DNA from: Piezodorus guildinii
Lineage: Eukaryota; Arthropoda; Insecta; Hemiptera; Pentatomidae
NCBI GenBank assembly: GCA_023052935.1
Contig: CM041293.1
Location: 176,505,600 to 176,569,599, forward strand
DNA length: 64,000 nt
Reading direction: 5' to 3'
Below, one piece after another: positions 32,370 through 42,891 of the stretch (its first letter is position 1; the number at the start of each line of letters is the position of its first letter). The notes below the pieces were generated by a model. The model made no database searches. It worked only from the letters and a program-made list of their open reading frames with translations, and was not told where the DNA came from. Both the position numbers and the translations under genes were made by a program.

Positions 32370-32830
32370 ATCAAAAGAGGAAGATGGTTGGGGGTGCGGT
32401 CAATAAAAAAAAAATACACACTCATTAGTAACACTAATGGTGATTGTGTGTCGACGTTTCGGCCAACCTTGTGGGCATTCATCAGGGCTAAGAGAAACAA
32501 GATAACAACCAATACAATTAGAAAATTAATAAGTTGGGTACGAGAATATGACAACATAAAATGAAATTAAAATGATAATGGTGAGAGAAGTTCAGGGTGC
32601 AGTTAAAAGAACAGAAAATTAAAATATAAACTTATTAATAATAATAAGATTAGTCTGACACCCTCCTTCAAACCACCCTGAAGAAGGCCTATAATTTAGA
32701 CCGAAAAGTCGGCACCGATTTATTAAGTTTATATCTTAATTGTGTGTTCTTTTGACTGCACCCTGAACTAACTTCTCTCACTTACACAGTCAACCATTCT
32801 CACTTTACTATTAAAAATGAAAATAAGATG
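32370..32830 (-). mobile_element. Penelope-like family 1 fragment, interrupted by a family 2 foldback
   Basis: Starts AGAGGAAGATGGTTGGGGGT as in 28943. Hammerhead-like motif on the minus strand at 32450-32488 (CTGATGA, imperfect stem GCCCAC/GTTGGC, GAAAC, GTC). The family 1 tail AAAATGATAA near 32568 appears to resume as AAAATGAAAATAAGATGAC at 32815, on the far side of the foldback. Confidence 0.6.
32581..32795. mobile_element. Penelope-like family 2 foldback with hammerhead-like motif
   Basis: Arms of about 58 bp: 32581-32638 (GAGAGAAGTTCAGGGTGCAG) and 32722-32782, reverse complement. The motif at 32675-32713 (plus) reads CTGAAGA, stem GGCCTA/TAGACC, GAAAA, GTC, GGC; it is mutated at the GAAAC box. 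Confidence 0.65.
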
Positions 32831-33028
32831 ACAGTAAATATAACATTAAGATGTTAATATTGGAATGATAATTGTTTCGGGTTCCCGAAAAGGGAAATTC
32901 ATGTTGACCAAGCTGCCACCAAGCGGTCTGTTAAAGAACCAGAACGCCCCTAGTGGCCAAAAGAAAACCAAAGTTGTTGCTGGTCTTGGCTGGTTAAGCC
33001 ATACAGTTTGCTCTAGTTTTTTTGTTTT
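32831..33028. other. No recognised gene or repeat
   Basis: Base-balanced sequence (32880-33010) with short reading frames on both strands; no family recognised. Confidence 0.3.
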
Positions 33029-33152
33029 TTTACTTTCACTTACTATATATAATGAGGGAAAGTATTGCGATCGTGAAAATTTTCGAATTCCAGTTTTCAA
33101 CAGAACTCATTTTAGGGTCTCCTGATTCCAAATAACCAAGTCCCCAAAAAGG

Positions 33153-33183
<31 letters not shown>

Positions 33184-33876
33184 GTAACTCCCGGGCGGAA
33201 ACGAAAAGTCCTATGAAACTAAAATTTCCAGAAAAGCCAATTTATACTATGCATTTTGCACCTTTTTTCGATTTTCTCGAAAACGGTTTTGACGATTTTG
33301 ATTAAACTCGCTATATCGATGTAAAATTTAATGGACTTTAATATCATTAAGGTTTCATTCGGATTAAAATGGTCTATTAGGGCTTAAATGCCGATATTTT
33401 AAATATTCTTTCTCTAAAGTAACTGTAAGGTTGTTGATTCTACAAAAATAACTCAATTATCTTGTTACCAATGATAAAAAACAGCTAAATGTGCAAGTTG
33501 AGGAAATTTGAAAAGCAACTAAAGGAGAAAACTAAAAAAAAAAGTTTTTAATGCAATTTTTCGATTTGGAACATAAGAACAGTAATATACATGTATGATA
33601 TACCGTTGGAAAGCTAAAGATTTTAGAAAAAATTTATTATCTTATACTCAAGCTTTTAAAAGTAATTAGAGAGTGATGAAAAGAAGATAAAACTAACTTA
33701 TTATTTTACAATAGATAATAATATAATAGATTTTTTAATAAAACACATGTTTCTATATAAATTAAATTAAATTAATTCTTTAATAGTTTCACATTATTTT
33801 CATCTCTGTTTTTGAAAATTCTTTCATTGATTTTAAAAATGGAGGTAAGTGAAAGTCGTGTGTTGCCCGCACCAAA
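33029..33876 (-). repeat. HINE-A copy 10, near complete
   Basis: 3' end at 33029 within a T run, (TG)n at 33157-33179, 5' end GCCCGCACCAAA at 33876 within a T run. An internal deletion of about 90 bp after the microsatellite removes the MKK-like region seen in other copies. Confidence 0.88.
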
Positions 33877-34129
33877 TTTTTTTATCCTGTATTTCTTGTC
33901 CCTTTCATCAGCCATAGAGTAGAATAATTAAGAAGACCTAGGGGGTCCAAAGGGGAGGAGGAGAAGAGGAGAGAAAGTGCAATATCACAATTACCACCTT
34001 CACCACACAGCATCTTCACCGTCTCAGATTTCTACCACTAATTTGCAATAGTTCAATCTACTAATCCCATAGATTAACACCTAGCCACAAAGTTTAAATG
34101 TAACATTTTCTATTGTACTATAATTCTTT

Positions 34130-34882
34130 TTTACTTTCACTTACTATGTATAGTAAGGGGAAGTATTGCGATCGTGAAAATTTTCGAATTCCAGTTTTCA
34201 ACGGAAATACACGTTTTAGGGTTCCCTGAGTCCAAATAACCAAGTCCCGCAAAAAGGTCTGTGTGTGTGTGTCTGTGGTAACTCCCGGGCGGAAACGGTT
34301 AGTCCTATAAAACTGAAATTTCATATTTAAGACAACTATACGCCCGAGACGTGACAAAATTTTTTTCATCAAAATGAGCTTACCAGAAGTCACTTTATAC
34401 CATGCATTTTGCACCTTTTTTCGATTTTCTCGAAAACGGGTTCGACGATTTTGATTAAACTCGCTATATCGATGTAAAATTAAATGGGCTTTAATATCAT
34501 GTAGGTTTTATTTGGATAAAAATGGTCTGACAGGGCTTAAATGCCGATATTTTAATTATTTATTAATTATATTATTAATTAATTTTATTCCCCTAAAGTA
34601 CCTTTAATTTTGTAGATTCAATAATAATAACTAGATTATCTTGTTAACGCTGATGAAAAACAGGTAAATATATAAATTGAATAAATTCGATACCCAACTA
34701 AAGCAGAAAACAGAAAAAATATTTTTTCAATGCAATTTTTCGTTTTTGAATGTTTCTATATAAATTCAATTTGATTAATTCCTTAATAATTACACGTATT
34801 TTTATCTCTAACTGTATTTGAAAATTCTTTCATTGATTTTTAAAATAGAGGTAAGTGAAAGTCGTGTGTTGCCCGCACCAGA
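34130..34882 (-). repeat. HINE-A copy 11, near complete
   Basis: Intact 3' hairpin and (TG)n at 34260-34274. A TTATTAATTA insertion lies near 34555-34585 and a deletion follows the AATTTTTCG block. 5' end GCCCGCACCAGA ends at 34882. T runs on both sides, no target-site duplication. Confidence 0.88.
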
Positions 34883-34954
34883 TTTTTTTTTTCCATTTAG
34901 TGTTTCATTTTATCTAGGTCCAGCCTTCATTTACTTACTTTTCAATGTTTTTAT

Positions 34955-36385
34955 AATAAATAAAAAAATAAATAAATAAATTCTTTATTATTCTGGGACA
35001 TGTCCCTTTAGAATAAATTATACAGAATGTACAAAAAGGGCTTAAGAGTCTTTATTGAAGTATTGATTAAATTAATTGAATACAAACAAGTTAATAATTG
35101 CTGGTATAAAATAGACATTTTTCAATGAGAAAAAAACAAAAAAATAATATATAAAAAAGCTTATTTACAATTATATTGAGCCTGGGTACTCATAAAGTGA
35201 TTGAATATACGTGATTTGAAGGTAGGAAGAGAATTGGAATGACGGATGGTAGGAGGGATAGAATTCCATAGGATTGAGGACCGGATAAGAAAGGATCTGT
35301 CGAAATGTGCAGTTCGGTGGGCAGTACTGTATAAATAAAAGGCCTGGAGCATGTATGACGGATATGGACAGAGGATTTGAACTGTAGGAGGTCAAAAATG
35401 TATGATGGACGGCGGGATTGGATTACTTGGTAAAGAAATAACGCATGGAAATACTTGCGACGATTGGAAGGGTTAAGCCACTTCAACTCGCCATAAAATT
35501 GGGATACAGAGGTGTATCTAGGGACCCCGAAGATGAATCGAACAAAGCAATTAATTAAGCGTTTTATTTTTACCTCGAGATCCCCAGACACACCACCGTA
35601 TATCGTACAGCAATAGTCGAAGTGGAGAAATATTAGAGAGGTAACGAGGGGTTTTCGGGTTTCAAGCGGGAATAGGTGACGGAGGGAACACAGTCGCTTT
35701 AAGGTTGAAAAGGTACGAAGAGAGGTTTCGGAAATATGATTTTTGAAGGATAGAGTTTGGTCCAAGGTTACTCCCAGATTCCTTTCAGTGGGGTTGAAAT
35801 TTATAGGATTACTATTTAGGTACAGGGTTGGGATATGAGGAACAGTTTTCAGGAGGTGATGGGATCCTATTACAATAGCTTTTGTTTTCTCAACATTTAA
35901 CTTTAACTTATTAACTTCAGCCCAGTGGCTTATCCGATTTATGTCCTCTTGTAACCTTTTTGTAGCTTGTAATAGGTCGGAAGGTGGGAAGGAGAGGTAT
36001 ATTTGGAAATCGTCAGCATAGAGGTGGTATTTAGAGTGATGGATATGGAGAGGGAGGTCATTAATGTAGATAGCGGATAGAGTAGGAGATAGAGACGATC
36101 CCTGAGGGACACCACAGAATCTAGGTAGGGTACTGGAAGGAGGGTGATCTGGCACTACTACATACTGAGAGCGATCGGAGAGGAAGGATTGAAACCAGCG
36201 CAAAGCACTGTTGGATACTGGAAGATTTTGGAGTTTGGAAAGAAGGATACCATGTTCAACCGTATCAAACGCCATTGAGAAATCTAGGAGGATGAGTAAA
36301 GTTAATTTTTGGTGATCAATTTCATTTTGAACTTCTTGTGTTATTTTAAGGAGAGCGGATTGGGTAGAATAACCAGGACATACAG
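34955..36385 (-). mobile_element. CR1/L2-type LINE, 5'-truncated
   Basis: Minus-strand reverse transcriptase plus 3' UTR. The 3' UTR ends in a hairpin GGGAC-AT-GTCCC (34997-35008) and an (AAAT)n-like tail (34955-34983 on the plus strand). The coding region opens inside the polymerase domain at about 36383 (TQSALLKITQEVQNEID). RT motifs of the CR1/L2/Crack group: LDFSMAFDTVEHGI, GVPQGSSLSP, HLYADDFQIYL. One frameshift near 35345 separates the main frame from the expected C-terminus. Confidence 0.85.
35190..36383 (-). pseudogene. CR1/L2-type reverse transcriptase, partial
   Basis: Open frame of about 397 codons starting inside the RT fingers. From the internal ATG at 36275: AFDTVEHGI (residues 2-10), GVPQGSSLSP (55-64), YADD catalytic box (86-89, nucleotides 36009-36020), the LNVEKTK motif near 124-130, and a thumb/C-terminal part with LRHLFPLETRKPLVTSLIF. 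After about residue 310 the frame leaves the conserved path. The true C-terminus, ending SSILWNSIPPTIRHSNSLPT, is in another frame at 35161-35345. It lacks endonuclease and ORF1, so it cannot move on its own. Confidence 0.85.
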
Positions 36386-36829
36386 TCCACTTTTTCTAAA
36401 AGGAGTGGTCATCTTGACATTGAGCTGGAGATGATCAGTCTAAATATTTAAAGACTATAAAGAGTAACTAAGCAAATGTCTAAAGTTAAAAGAAGAACAA
36501 TATGTGAACAATTAAACTTTAAATGATGAACAATTTAAAGTATTCTCTGACGGTATTATATAAATATAAAATGATTATTAGAAACGAGAAACGATAAGAA
36601 TATATTTTTTTTTATTTTGGAAGGTCATTTATGGACATTTCTCTAGATTATACGATAGTGATATACCTACTAACCCTCAAATATTATTATAAATTCCACC
36701 GATATTGGCTTTCTATAGAGGTTCGGCTAGCAGCTTAACTATTTATACTTTGGGCAACTATTAAACTACATAACTTTACACGGTTCGGAGGAGTTTGAAA
36801 ATTTAAAGCCTTCCCAAGATCAATCGAAA
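36386..36829. other. No recognised gene or repeat
   Basis: Unassigned AT-rich sequence. Confidence 0.3.
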
Positions 36830-37010
36830 CTTCAATATAAACAATTCATGCAACACAAGTAGGAAAACTACCCATTGGCAGCTCTTCGCAAACTATTTTA
36901 AACTAGAAGGTCCCGGAACCTTCTTATTTTCAGAAGCCTCTGAGCATGATCAGGGGCGGTGGAGAAAGCAAGGATTGAAATTGTAAAGTGGGAAAGAAGT
37001 TTTTCATAGA
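36830..37010 (-). mobile_element. JOC-2 LINE 3' fragment, old
   Basis: Minus-strand motif order ACTACCCATTGGCAG, CTGGAAGGT-like, TTTTCAGAAGCCTC matches the end of the JOC-2 coding region and 3' UTR start (compare 54450-54540). No frame. Confidence 0.65.
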
Positions 37011-37234
37011 TGATAAATGGTACCTAGAAGGCGAATTATAGAAGTTAAAATTAAATTAAGATTTGAACAGTTAAACTTTTAAATACGAACAATTTTGAAG
37101 TAATATAATATGAAACTAAAAAAAAAATTGTGCAGGCAACATACGACTTACACTTACCTCGGCCGTTAAATTCAATTCAAGAATTATTACATAAACTTAA
37201 AGTTTATCAAAACAGTTTTAAGTTAATTTAAATA

Positions 37235-37527
37235 GGATCACTTGTAGCTGGGTGGTTAGCGTAACAGCCACCCATGCTAAAGGTCACGGGTTCAAACCCG
37301 CAGGTGGTCCTAGGATTTTTAAATGGGAGTAAAAAATCCTTAGTTACACCGTTCTTCGGAGGGGACGTTAAAAGGTGGTCCCGAGCCTGTGCGATTTCAG
37401 GTACTCGTTAAAGATCCCTATCCTAATAAAACCTAGATAGGCAAAATTTAGGACTCCCACTGTAGCATCGTCCTATTAGCCATAGTAGCATAAAGTGACG
37501 TTAAATAAATAAACAAACAAACAAATA
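37235..37527 (+). mobile_element. SINE-1, full length
   Basis: GGATCACTTGTAGCTGGGTG head, B box GGTTCAAACCC at 37289-37299, GACGTTAAATAAATAAACAA tail. Intact pol III boxes. Target-site duplication not obvious. Confidence 0.92.
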
Positions 37528-37587
37528 AAAATCATATTCTGTTTTGTTCTAAACATATGATTTAGATTAAATAAACAGACTATATTA

Positions 37588-39076
37588 TATCATCCTTTTT
37601 CTAAAACCAGGCAAACCTTCCAACAACACTTCATCCTACAGGCCTATTAGTCTACTCCTCATCCTCTCAAAAATCTTCGAAAGGCTTCTTCTTAAACGTA
37701 TCCTACCCATATTAGAATCTCAAAATCTTCCTTCCCATCAGTTTGGATTCCGTCCTCAGCATTCCACAGTTCAACAGGAGCTCCGAATTGTAGACCATAT
37801 TTCCTCAGCTCTTGAATGCAAAGAGTATTGTTCTGGTGCGTTTCTGGACATTGCGCAAGCTTTTGACCGGGTATGGCACACTGGATTACTCTTCAAGCTG
37901 AAAACCCATTTACCCCAGTCTCTATACCTCATTCTCCGATCCTATCTCTCAAACCGTTCCTTCCACGTTCGCTGTGGTGTAGAATTTTCTAACCTTTATC
38001 CCGTTGAGGCCGGTGTTCCTCAAGGCAGCGTCTTGGGACCCGTACTCTTCATCCTTTACACTGCTGATATTCCTACACATCCTGATACCTTTCTGGCAAC
38101 TTTTGCAGACGACACCGCCATCCTATCATCCAGTTCCAATCCTGAAACAGCATCCTTAAACCTGCAAAGACACCTTTCTCTTATCGAAGACTGGTGTAAT
38201 GCTTGGCGCATTAAGGTGAACGAAGCCAAATGCAAACACGTAACCTTCACTCTTCGACGAAACTCCTGTCCGCCAGTTTACTTCAATTCCATTCCAATTC
38301 CTCCTTCAGATACAGTCCGGTATCTTGGCTTACTATTAGACAAAAGATTGACTTGGAACCCACATACAAGACTTAAAAGACAAGAACTCAACCGACGATT
38401 CGGACAGTTATACCGACTACTCAACAGAAAATCTGAACTTACAGTTGACAACAAATTATTAATCTACAGGACAATACTGAAGCCCATCTGGACCTACGGA
38501 CTTGAACTGTGGGGGACAGCTAAACGTACTAACATCAAACGCATTCAATCCTTTCAATCCAAAGTCCTCCGTACAATAGTAAATGCTCCTTATTATGTTT
38601 CCAACTATATCTTGCACCACGACCTTAATGTTCCTTTTATTTCAGACCTGATTCCATCCAAATTTTCCAAATTCCACCAGAATCTCATTCATCATCCTAA
38701 TCCTCTAGCTCAATCCCTATCCAGCCCCACCCATCCATACAACCCACCTAGAAGGTTGAAACGGCAGTGGCCTCGTGACCTCTTATAACATGTATATTGG
38801 AGTTCTAGCATTGGCTAGATTCTCCACTCACGTGCTGTATGCTTGTGAATTGTATATAGGTATAAGTGACTATTGTATATATTTTTATTGATTTTATTTT
38901 GTATATATGTATATTTTATTATTATTATTATTATATAAATTTATAGTTTTGTATATATCGTGTGAATGTAGTATGAATGTTGTACGTTATCACTATTAAA
39001 AATGTCCTGAATTGGACAGATTGTAATATTGCTCAAAAAAAAAAATAAATAAATAAAAAATAAAATAAAAAAAATA

Positions 39077-39108
<32 letters not shown>
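37588..39108 (+). mobile_element. JOC-1 jockey-type LINE, 5'-truncated, long poly(A)
   Basis: Truncated at the start of the RT domain, with a 3' UTR from 38789 and an A-rich tail to 39108. The 11-bp target-site duplication AGACTATATTA is at 37577-37587 and 39109-39119. The uninterrupted reading frame and long pure A tract suggest a young insertion. The 3' UTR contains GGAGTTCTAGCATTGGCTAG at 38801, used to recognise other fragments. Confidence 0.93.
37589..38788 (+). CDS. jockey-type reverse transcriptase (partial, no start)
   Basis: Open for 399 codons with no stop, but without its own N-terminus. In order: LKPGKPSNNTSSYRPISLL (RT entry motif), FGFRPQHSTVQQE, FLDIAQAFDRVWHTGLLFKL (first catalytic Asp region), AGVPQGSVLGPVLFILYTAD, FADD active site (38102-38113), WRIKVNEAKCKHVTF, RYLGLLLDKRLTWNPHTRLK, KPIWTYGLELWGTAKR, VLRTIVNAPYYVSN and the basic end PPRRLKRQWPRDLL. 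The endonuclease and ORF1 are missing through 5' truncation. Jockey clade is well supported by the C-terminal motifs. Confidence 0.9.
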   Translation: MILFLKPGKPSNNTSSYRPISLLLILSKIFERLLLKRILPILESQNLPSHQFGFRPQHSTVQQELRIVDHISSALECKEYCSGAFLDIAQAFDRVWHTGLLFKLKTHLPQSLYLILRSYLSNRSFHVRCGVEFSNLYPVEAGVPQGSVLGPVLFILYTADIPTHPDTFLATFADDTAILSSSSNPETASLNLQRHLSLIEDWCNAWRIKVNEAKCKHVTFTLRRNSCPPVYFNSIPIPPSDTVRYLGLLLDKRLTWNPHTRLKRQELNRRFGQLYRLLNRKSELTVDNKLLIYRTILKPIWTYGLELWGTAKRTNIKRIQSFQSKVLRTIVNAPYYVSNYILHHDLNVPFISDLIPSKFSKFHQNLIHHPNPLAQSLSSPTHPYNPPRRLKRQWPRDLL

Positions 39109-39111
<3 letters not shown>

Positions 39112-39296
39112 CTATATTAAATCGTAACGTATAATTATAAGTTTTAGGTTTATGCTCTGTTCGTCACTTAATATCACCTTTTACCTCTTTGTAGATAAGA
39201 TAATGCTTTTTCTAAAATCATTATTTTTTCAACGGTATATTGTACGTATGTATTACTGTTCTTAATATATATAAAACAAATATTACATTAAACAAA

Positions 39297-40186
39297 TCTG
39301 GCGAGGGCAACACACGACTTTCACTTACCTCCATTTTTAAAATCAATCAAAGCATTTTCAAATACAGTTAGAATTAAAAATGCGTGAAACTATTAAAGAA
39401 TTAATTAAATCGAATTTATATATAGAAACGTGTGTTTTATTAAAAAATCTATTGTATTATTATCTAAAATAACCACTTAGTTTTGTCGGCTTTACATCAC
39501 TCTCTATTGACTTTTAAAAGCTTGAGTATAAGATAATATTTTTTCTAAAATCTTTAGCATTCCAACGGTATATCATACACATATATTACTGCTCTTATCT
39601 TCAAAAGCGAAAAATTGCATTACAAAAATACTTTTTCTGTTTTCTCCTTTAGTTGGGTATCGAATTCATTCAATTTATATATTTACCTGTTTTTCATCAG
39701 TGGTAACAAGATAATGTAGTTATTTTTATAGAATCAACAAAATTAAAGGTACTTTAGAGAAAGAAAATTTAAAATATCGGCATTTAAGCCCTGTCAGACC
39801 ATTTTAATTCCAATGAAACCTTCATGATATGAAAAGCTATTAAATTTTACATCGATATAGCGAGTAAAATCTAAATCGTCGGAACCGTTTTTGAGAAAAT
39901 CGAAAAAAGGTGCAAAATACATGGTATAAAGTGGCTCTTCTGGTAAGTTCATTTTGATGAAAAAGGTTTTGTAACGTCTCGGGCGTATATTTGTCTTAAA
40001 TATGAAATTTCAGTTTCATAGGACTTTTCGTTTCCGCCCGGGAGTTACCACACACAGACCTTTTTGCGGGACTTGGTTATTTGGACTCAGGGGACCCTAA
40101 AAAGTGTATTTCCGTTGAAAAATGGAATTCGAAAATTTTCACGATTGCAATACTTTCCCTTACTATATATAATAAGTGAAAGTAAA
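39297..40186 (+). repeat. HINE-A copy 13 (inner), complete
   Basis: TCTGGCGAGGGCAACACACG at 39297; 3' hairpin TTACTATATATAATAA and GTGAAAGTA ending at 40186; short CACACA at 40050. Inserted into HINE-A copy 12. ATTACATTAAA occurs on both sides of the insertion (about 39281-39291 and 40187-40197). Confidence 0.9.
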
Positions 40187-40757
40187 ATTACATTAAAAAA
40201 ATATTTTTGCTCTTTTATTATTTAGTTGGTCATCAAATTCATTCAGTTCGTATATAAAGCCGTTGTTTGTCAATGCTGATAAAATGAAATGGTTAATCTT
40301 TCAGGATGTAAAAAATTAAACGTACTTTAGAGGAAGAACTTAGAAAAATACACTATTTATCCCTGTCAGACTATTTCAATCAAAATGAAACTTACATCAC
40401 ATTATTCCCCATTAAATTTAACATTGATATAGAGAATTTAATTAAAATCATTTGAGCCGTTTTTTTGTAAATCGTATAAAGATGCAAAATGCATGGTATA
40501 TAGTGCTTATTCTGGTTAGCCGATTTTGATGAAAACGTTTCTGTAACATCTCGGGCAAATTGTTGTCATAAATATGAAATTTCGGTTTTATTGAACTTTT
40601 CGTTTTTGCCCTGGACTTACCACACACACACACACCTTTTTTCGAGAATTGATTATCTGTTGATTGACTCTGGGGACCCTACACTTTAGTGAAACATTTT
40701 CACGATCGCAATACTTTACCTTACTTTATATTTCATATATAGGTAAGTGAAAGTAAA

Positions 40758-40992
40758 ATTATATGTGAGGATACATATATATATATGTAAATAGGGAAAG
40801 AGGGGGAAATAAATAAAAAGGTAAATCATTTGGAATCATTGGGGTGCTAGGTTAATTTCCCCCTTTTTTTTCCACATTTTCCACTGATTCTTCACTCCTA
40901 TTGATCGCAGCGTGATATTATATGGCCTAAAGCCTTCCTCGATAAAGGGACTATCCAACATAAAAAGAATTTTTCAATTCCAACCAGTAGTT
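40758..40992. other. No recognised gene or repeat
   Basis: Includes TATATATATATG (40769-40782) and purine-rich AAAGAGGGGGAAATAAATAA. Nothing else. Confidence 0.35.
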
Positions 40993-41447
40993 TCTGAGAT
41001 TAAAGGTAATTTAGAGAAAGAAAATTAAAATAATGACATTTAAGCCCAGTAAGACTATTTTAATCAGAATGAAACCTACATGATATTAAAGCCCATTTAT
41101 TTTACATCGATATGACGATTTTAATCAAAATCATTGGAGCCGTTTTTAAGAAAATCATAAAAAGGAGCAAAACGCATGGTATAAAATGGCTCTTCTGGTA
41201 TGCTAGCTCAGCTGTTTTTGATAACAAAAAAAGTATCTGTAACAGCTCAGGCGTATAGTTGCCTTAACTATGAAATTTCAGTTTAACACGTCTTTTCGTT
41301 TTCGCTCTTGACATACCACACATACAGACCTTTTTGCGGGACTTACTCATTTGAACTCAGGGGAAAACAATTTCTGGTGAAAATTGGAATTTAAAAATTT
41401 TCACGATCGCAATACTTTCCCTTATTATATAGGTAAGTGAAAGTAAA
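40993..41447 (+). repeat. HINE-A copy 14, 3' half
   Basis: Begins at GGTAATTTAGAGAAAGAAAA and ends with a shortened hairpin (TTATTATATAGGTAA) and GTGAAAGTA at 41447. The 47 bp after it (41448-41494) are identical to those after copy 13 (40187-40233). Confidence 0.85.
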
Positions 41448-41494
41448 ATTACATTAAAAAAATATTTTTGCTCTTTTATTATTTAGTTGGTCAT

Positions 41495-41984
41495 ATGGAT
41501 TCACTACTCCCTATAGGAGTTTAGGTCACTACCCTACCCTATAAAATAATATCAAGAGTCGCGGTGTAAAATCTTAGGTGTCCCACCGAGTGTCCAAGGA
41601 CCTCCACGGCCTATAGCACCAACTAAATGAAAATACATTTCCTATCTCTGGAAGCCAGTACAGGAATTAATCTCCAGTTATATACCCTACATAACCGTGC
41701 AACATATCGCTTGACTATGGAAGAGGGATTAGCCGTTTAGTCCCCTGTCCGGCTACCCATACCTAATCCAGCCCAGATAGTCCAATACAGTCCTCGATAA
41801 ATCCAAACCGAGCTTATTCCAAAGCGGCTCGGTGTTTAAATCAGTCTGGGACCGTTTCTGGTATTGGTCCGTCTGTATCGTTTGTTTTGATTCAGCCTTC
41901 TGTATTAGGAACAGTCGCCGTTGCGGGAAACGGTAAAACATATGTTTTCTTGTAAAAATATTTGGTGCAAACATCACACACAAT
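41495..41984. other. Unassigned; possible short repeat at 41500-41640
   Basis: 41500-41640 (GGATTCACTACTCCC to CCTCCACGGCCTATAGC) weakly resembles 9391-9565. Sequence just before copy 15 (TTTGGTGCAAACATCACAC at about 41961) looks like a decayed HINE-A 5' end. Confidence 0.35.
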
Positions 41985-42891
41985 TTTTACTTTCACTTAC
42001 CTATATATGGAATATACAGTAAGGGAAAGTATTGCGATCGTGAATATTTTCAAATTCCAGTTTTCAACGGAAATAAACGTTTTAGGGTCCCCTGAGTCCA
42101 AATAACCAAGTCCCGCAAAAAGGTCTGTGTGTGTGTAGTAACTCCCGGGCGGAAACGGTAAGTCCTATGAAACTGAAATTTCATATTTAAGACTACGATA
42201 CAACCGAAATGTAGCAAAAACATTTTCATCAAAATCGGCTAACCAGAAGAGCCACTTTATACCTTCCATATTGCACCTTTTTATAATTTTCTCAAAAAAC
42301 GGCTTTAACGATTTTAATCGTTTTTTATCGATGTAAAATTTAATGGGCTTTAATATCATGTAGGTTACATTCAGATTAAAATTGTCTGACAGGGTTTAAA
42401 TGCCGATATTTTAAATTTTCTCTTTCTAAAGTACCTTTAACTTCGTCGATTCTATAAAAATAACTATATTATCTTGTTACGACTGATGAAAAACAGGTAA
42501 ATATATAAATGGAATAAAGTCGATAAGCAACTAAAAGAAAAAACTGAAAAAAAATATTGGTTTGTTGCAATTTTTTGTTTTGAACATAAGAACAGTAATA
42601 TACATGTATGATATACCGTTGGAAACCTAAAGATTTTAGAAAAAATATTATCTTATACACAAGCTTTTAAAAGTTGATAGAGAGTGATGAAAAGCCGATA
42701 AAACTAACTGATTATTTTAGATAATAATATAATAGATTTTTTAATAAAACACATGTTTCTTATTTAATTTTAATTCTAATTTAATTAATTCCTTAATAGT
42801 TTCAGGTATTTTTATCTCTAACTGTATTTGAAAATTCTTTCATTGATTTTAAAAATGGAGGTAAGTGAAAGTCGTGTGTGAACGCACCAGA
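41985..42891 (-). repeat. HINE-A copy 15, complete
   Basis: About 907 bp. 3' end with the long hairpin subtype (ACCTATATATGGAATATACA region), (TG)n at 42125-42135, 5' end GTGTGTGAACGCACCAGA at 42891, T runs at both borders. Confidence 0.9.

Larger units (their letters stand above)
37128..40757 (+). repeat. HINE-A copy 12 (outer), containing SINE, LINE and another HINE-A
   Basis: 5' terminus (GTGCAGGCAACATACGACTT) at 37128; 3' terminus with long hairpin and GTAAGTGAAAGT ending at 40757. Nested inside are SINE-1 (37235-37527), JOC-1 (37588-39108) and HINE-A copy 13 (39297-40186). Without these the element is about 0.9 kb. Confidence 0.85.

Noticed and set aside
39281..40197. ATTACATTAAA on both sides of HINE-A copy 13 as an 11-bp target-site duplication
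   Set aside because: Other complete copies show no duplication, and the right-hand flank belongs to a 47-bp stretch shared with copy 14, so another origin is at least as likely.
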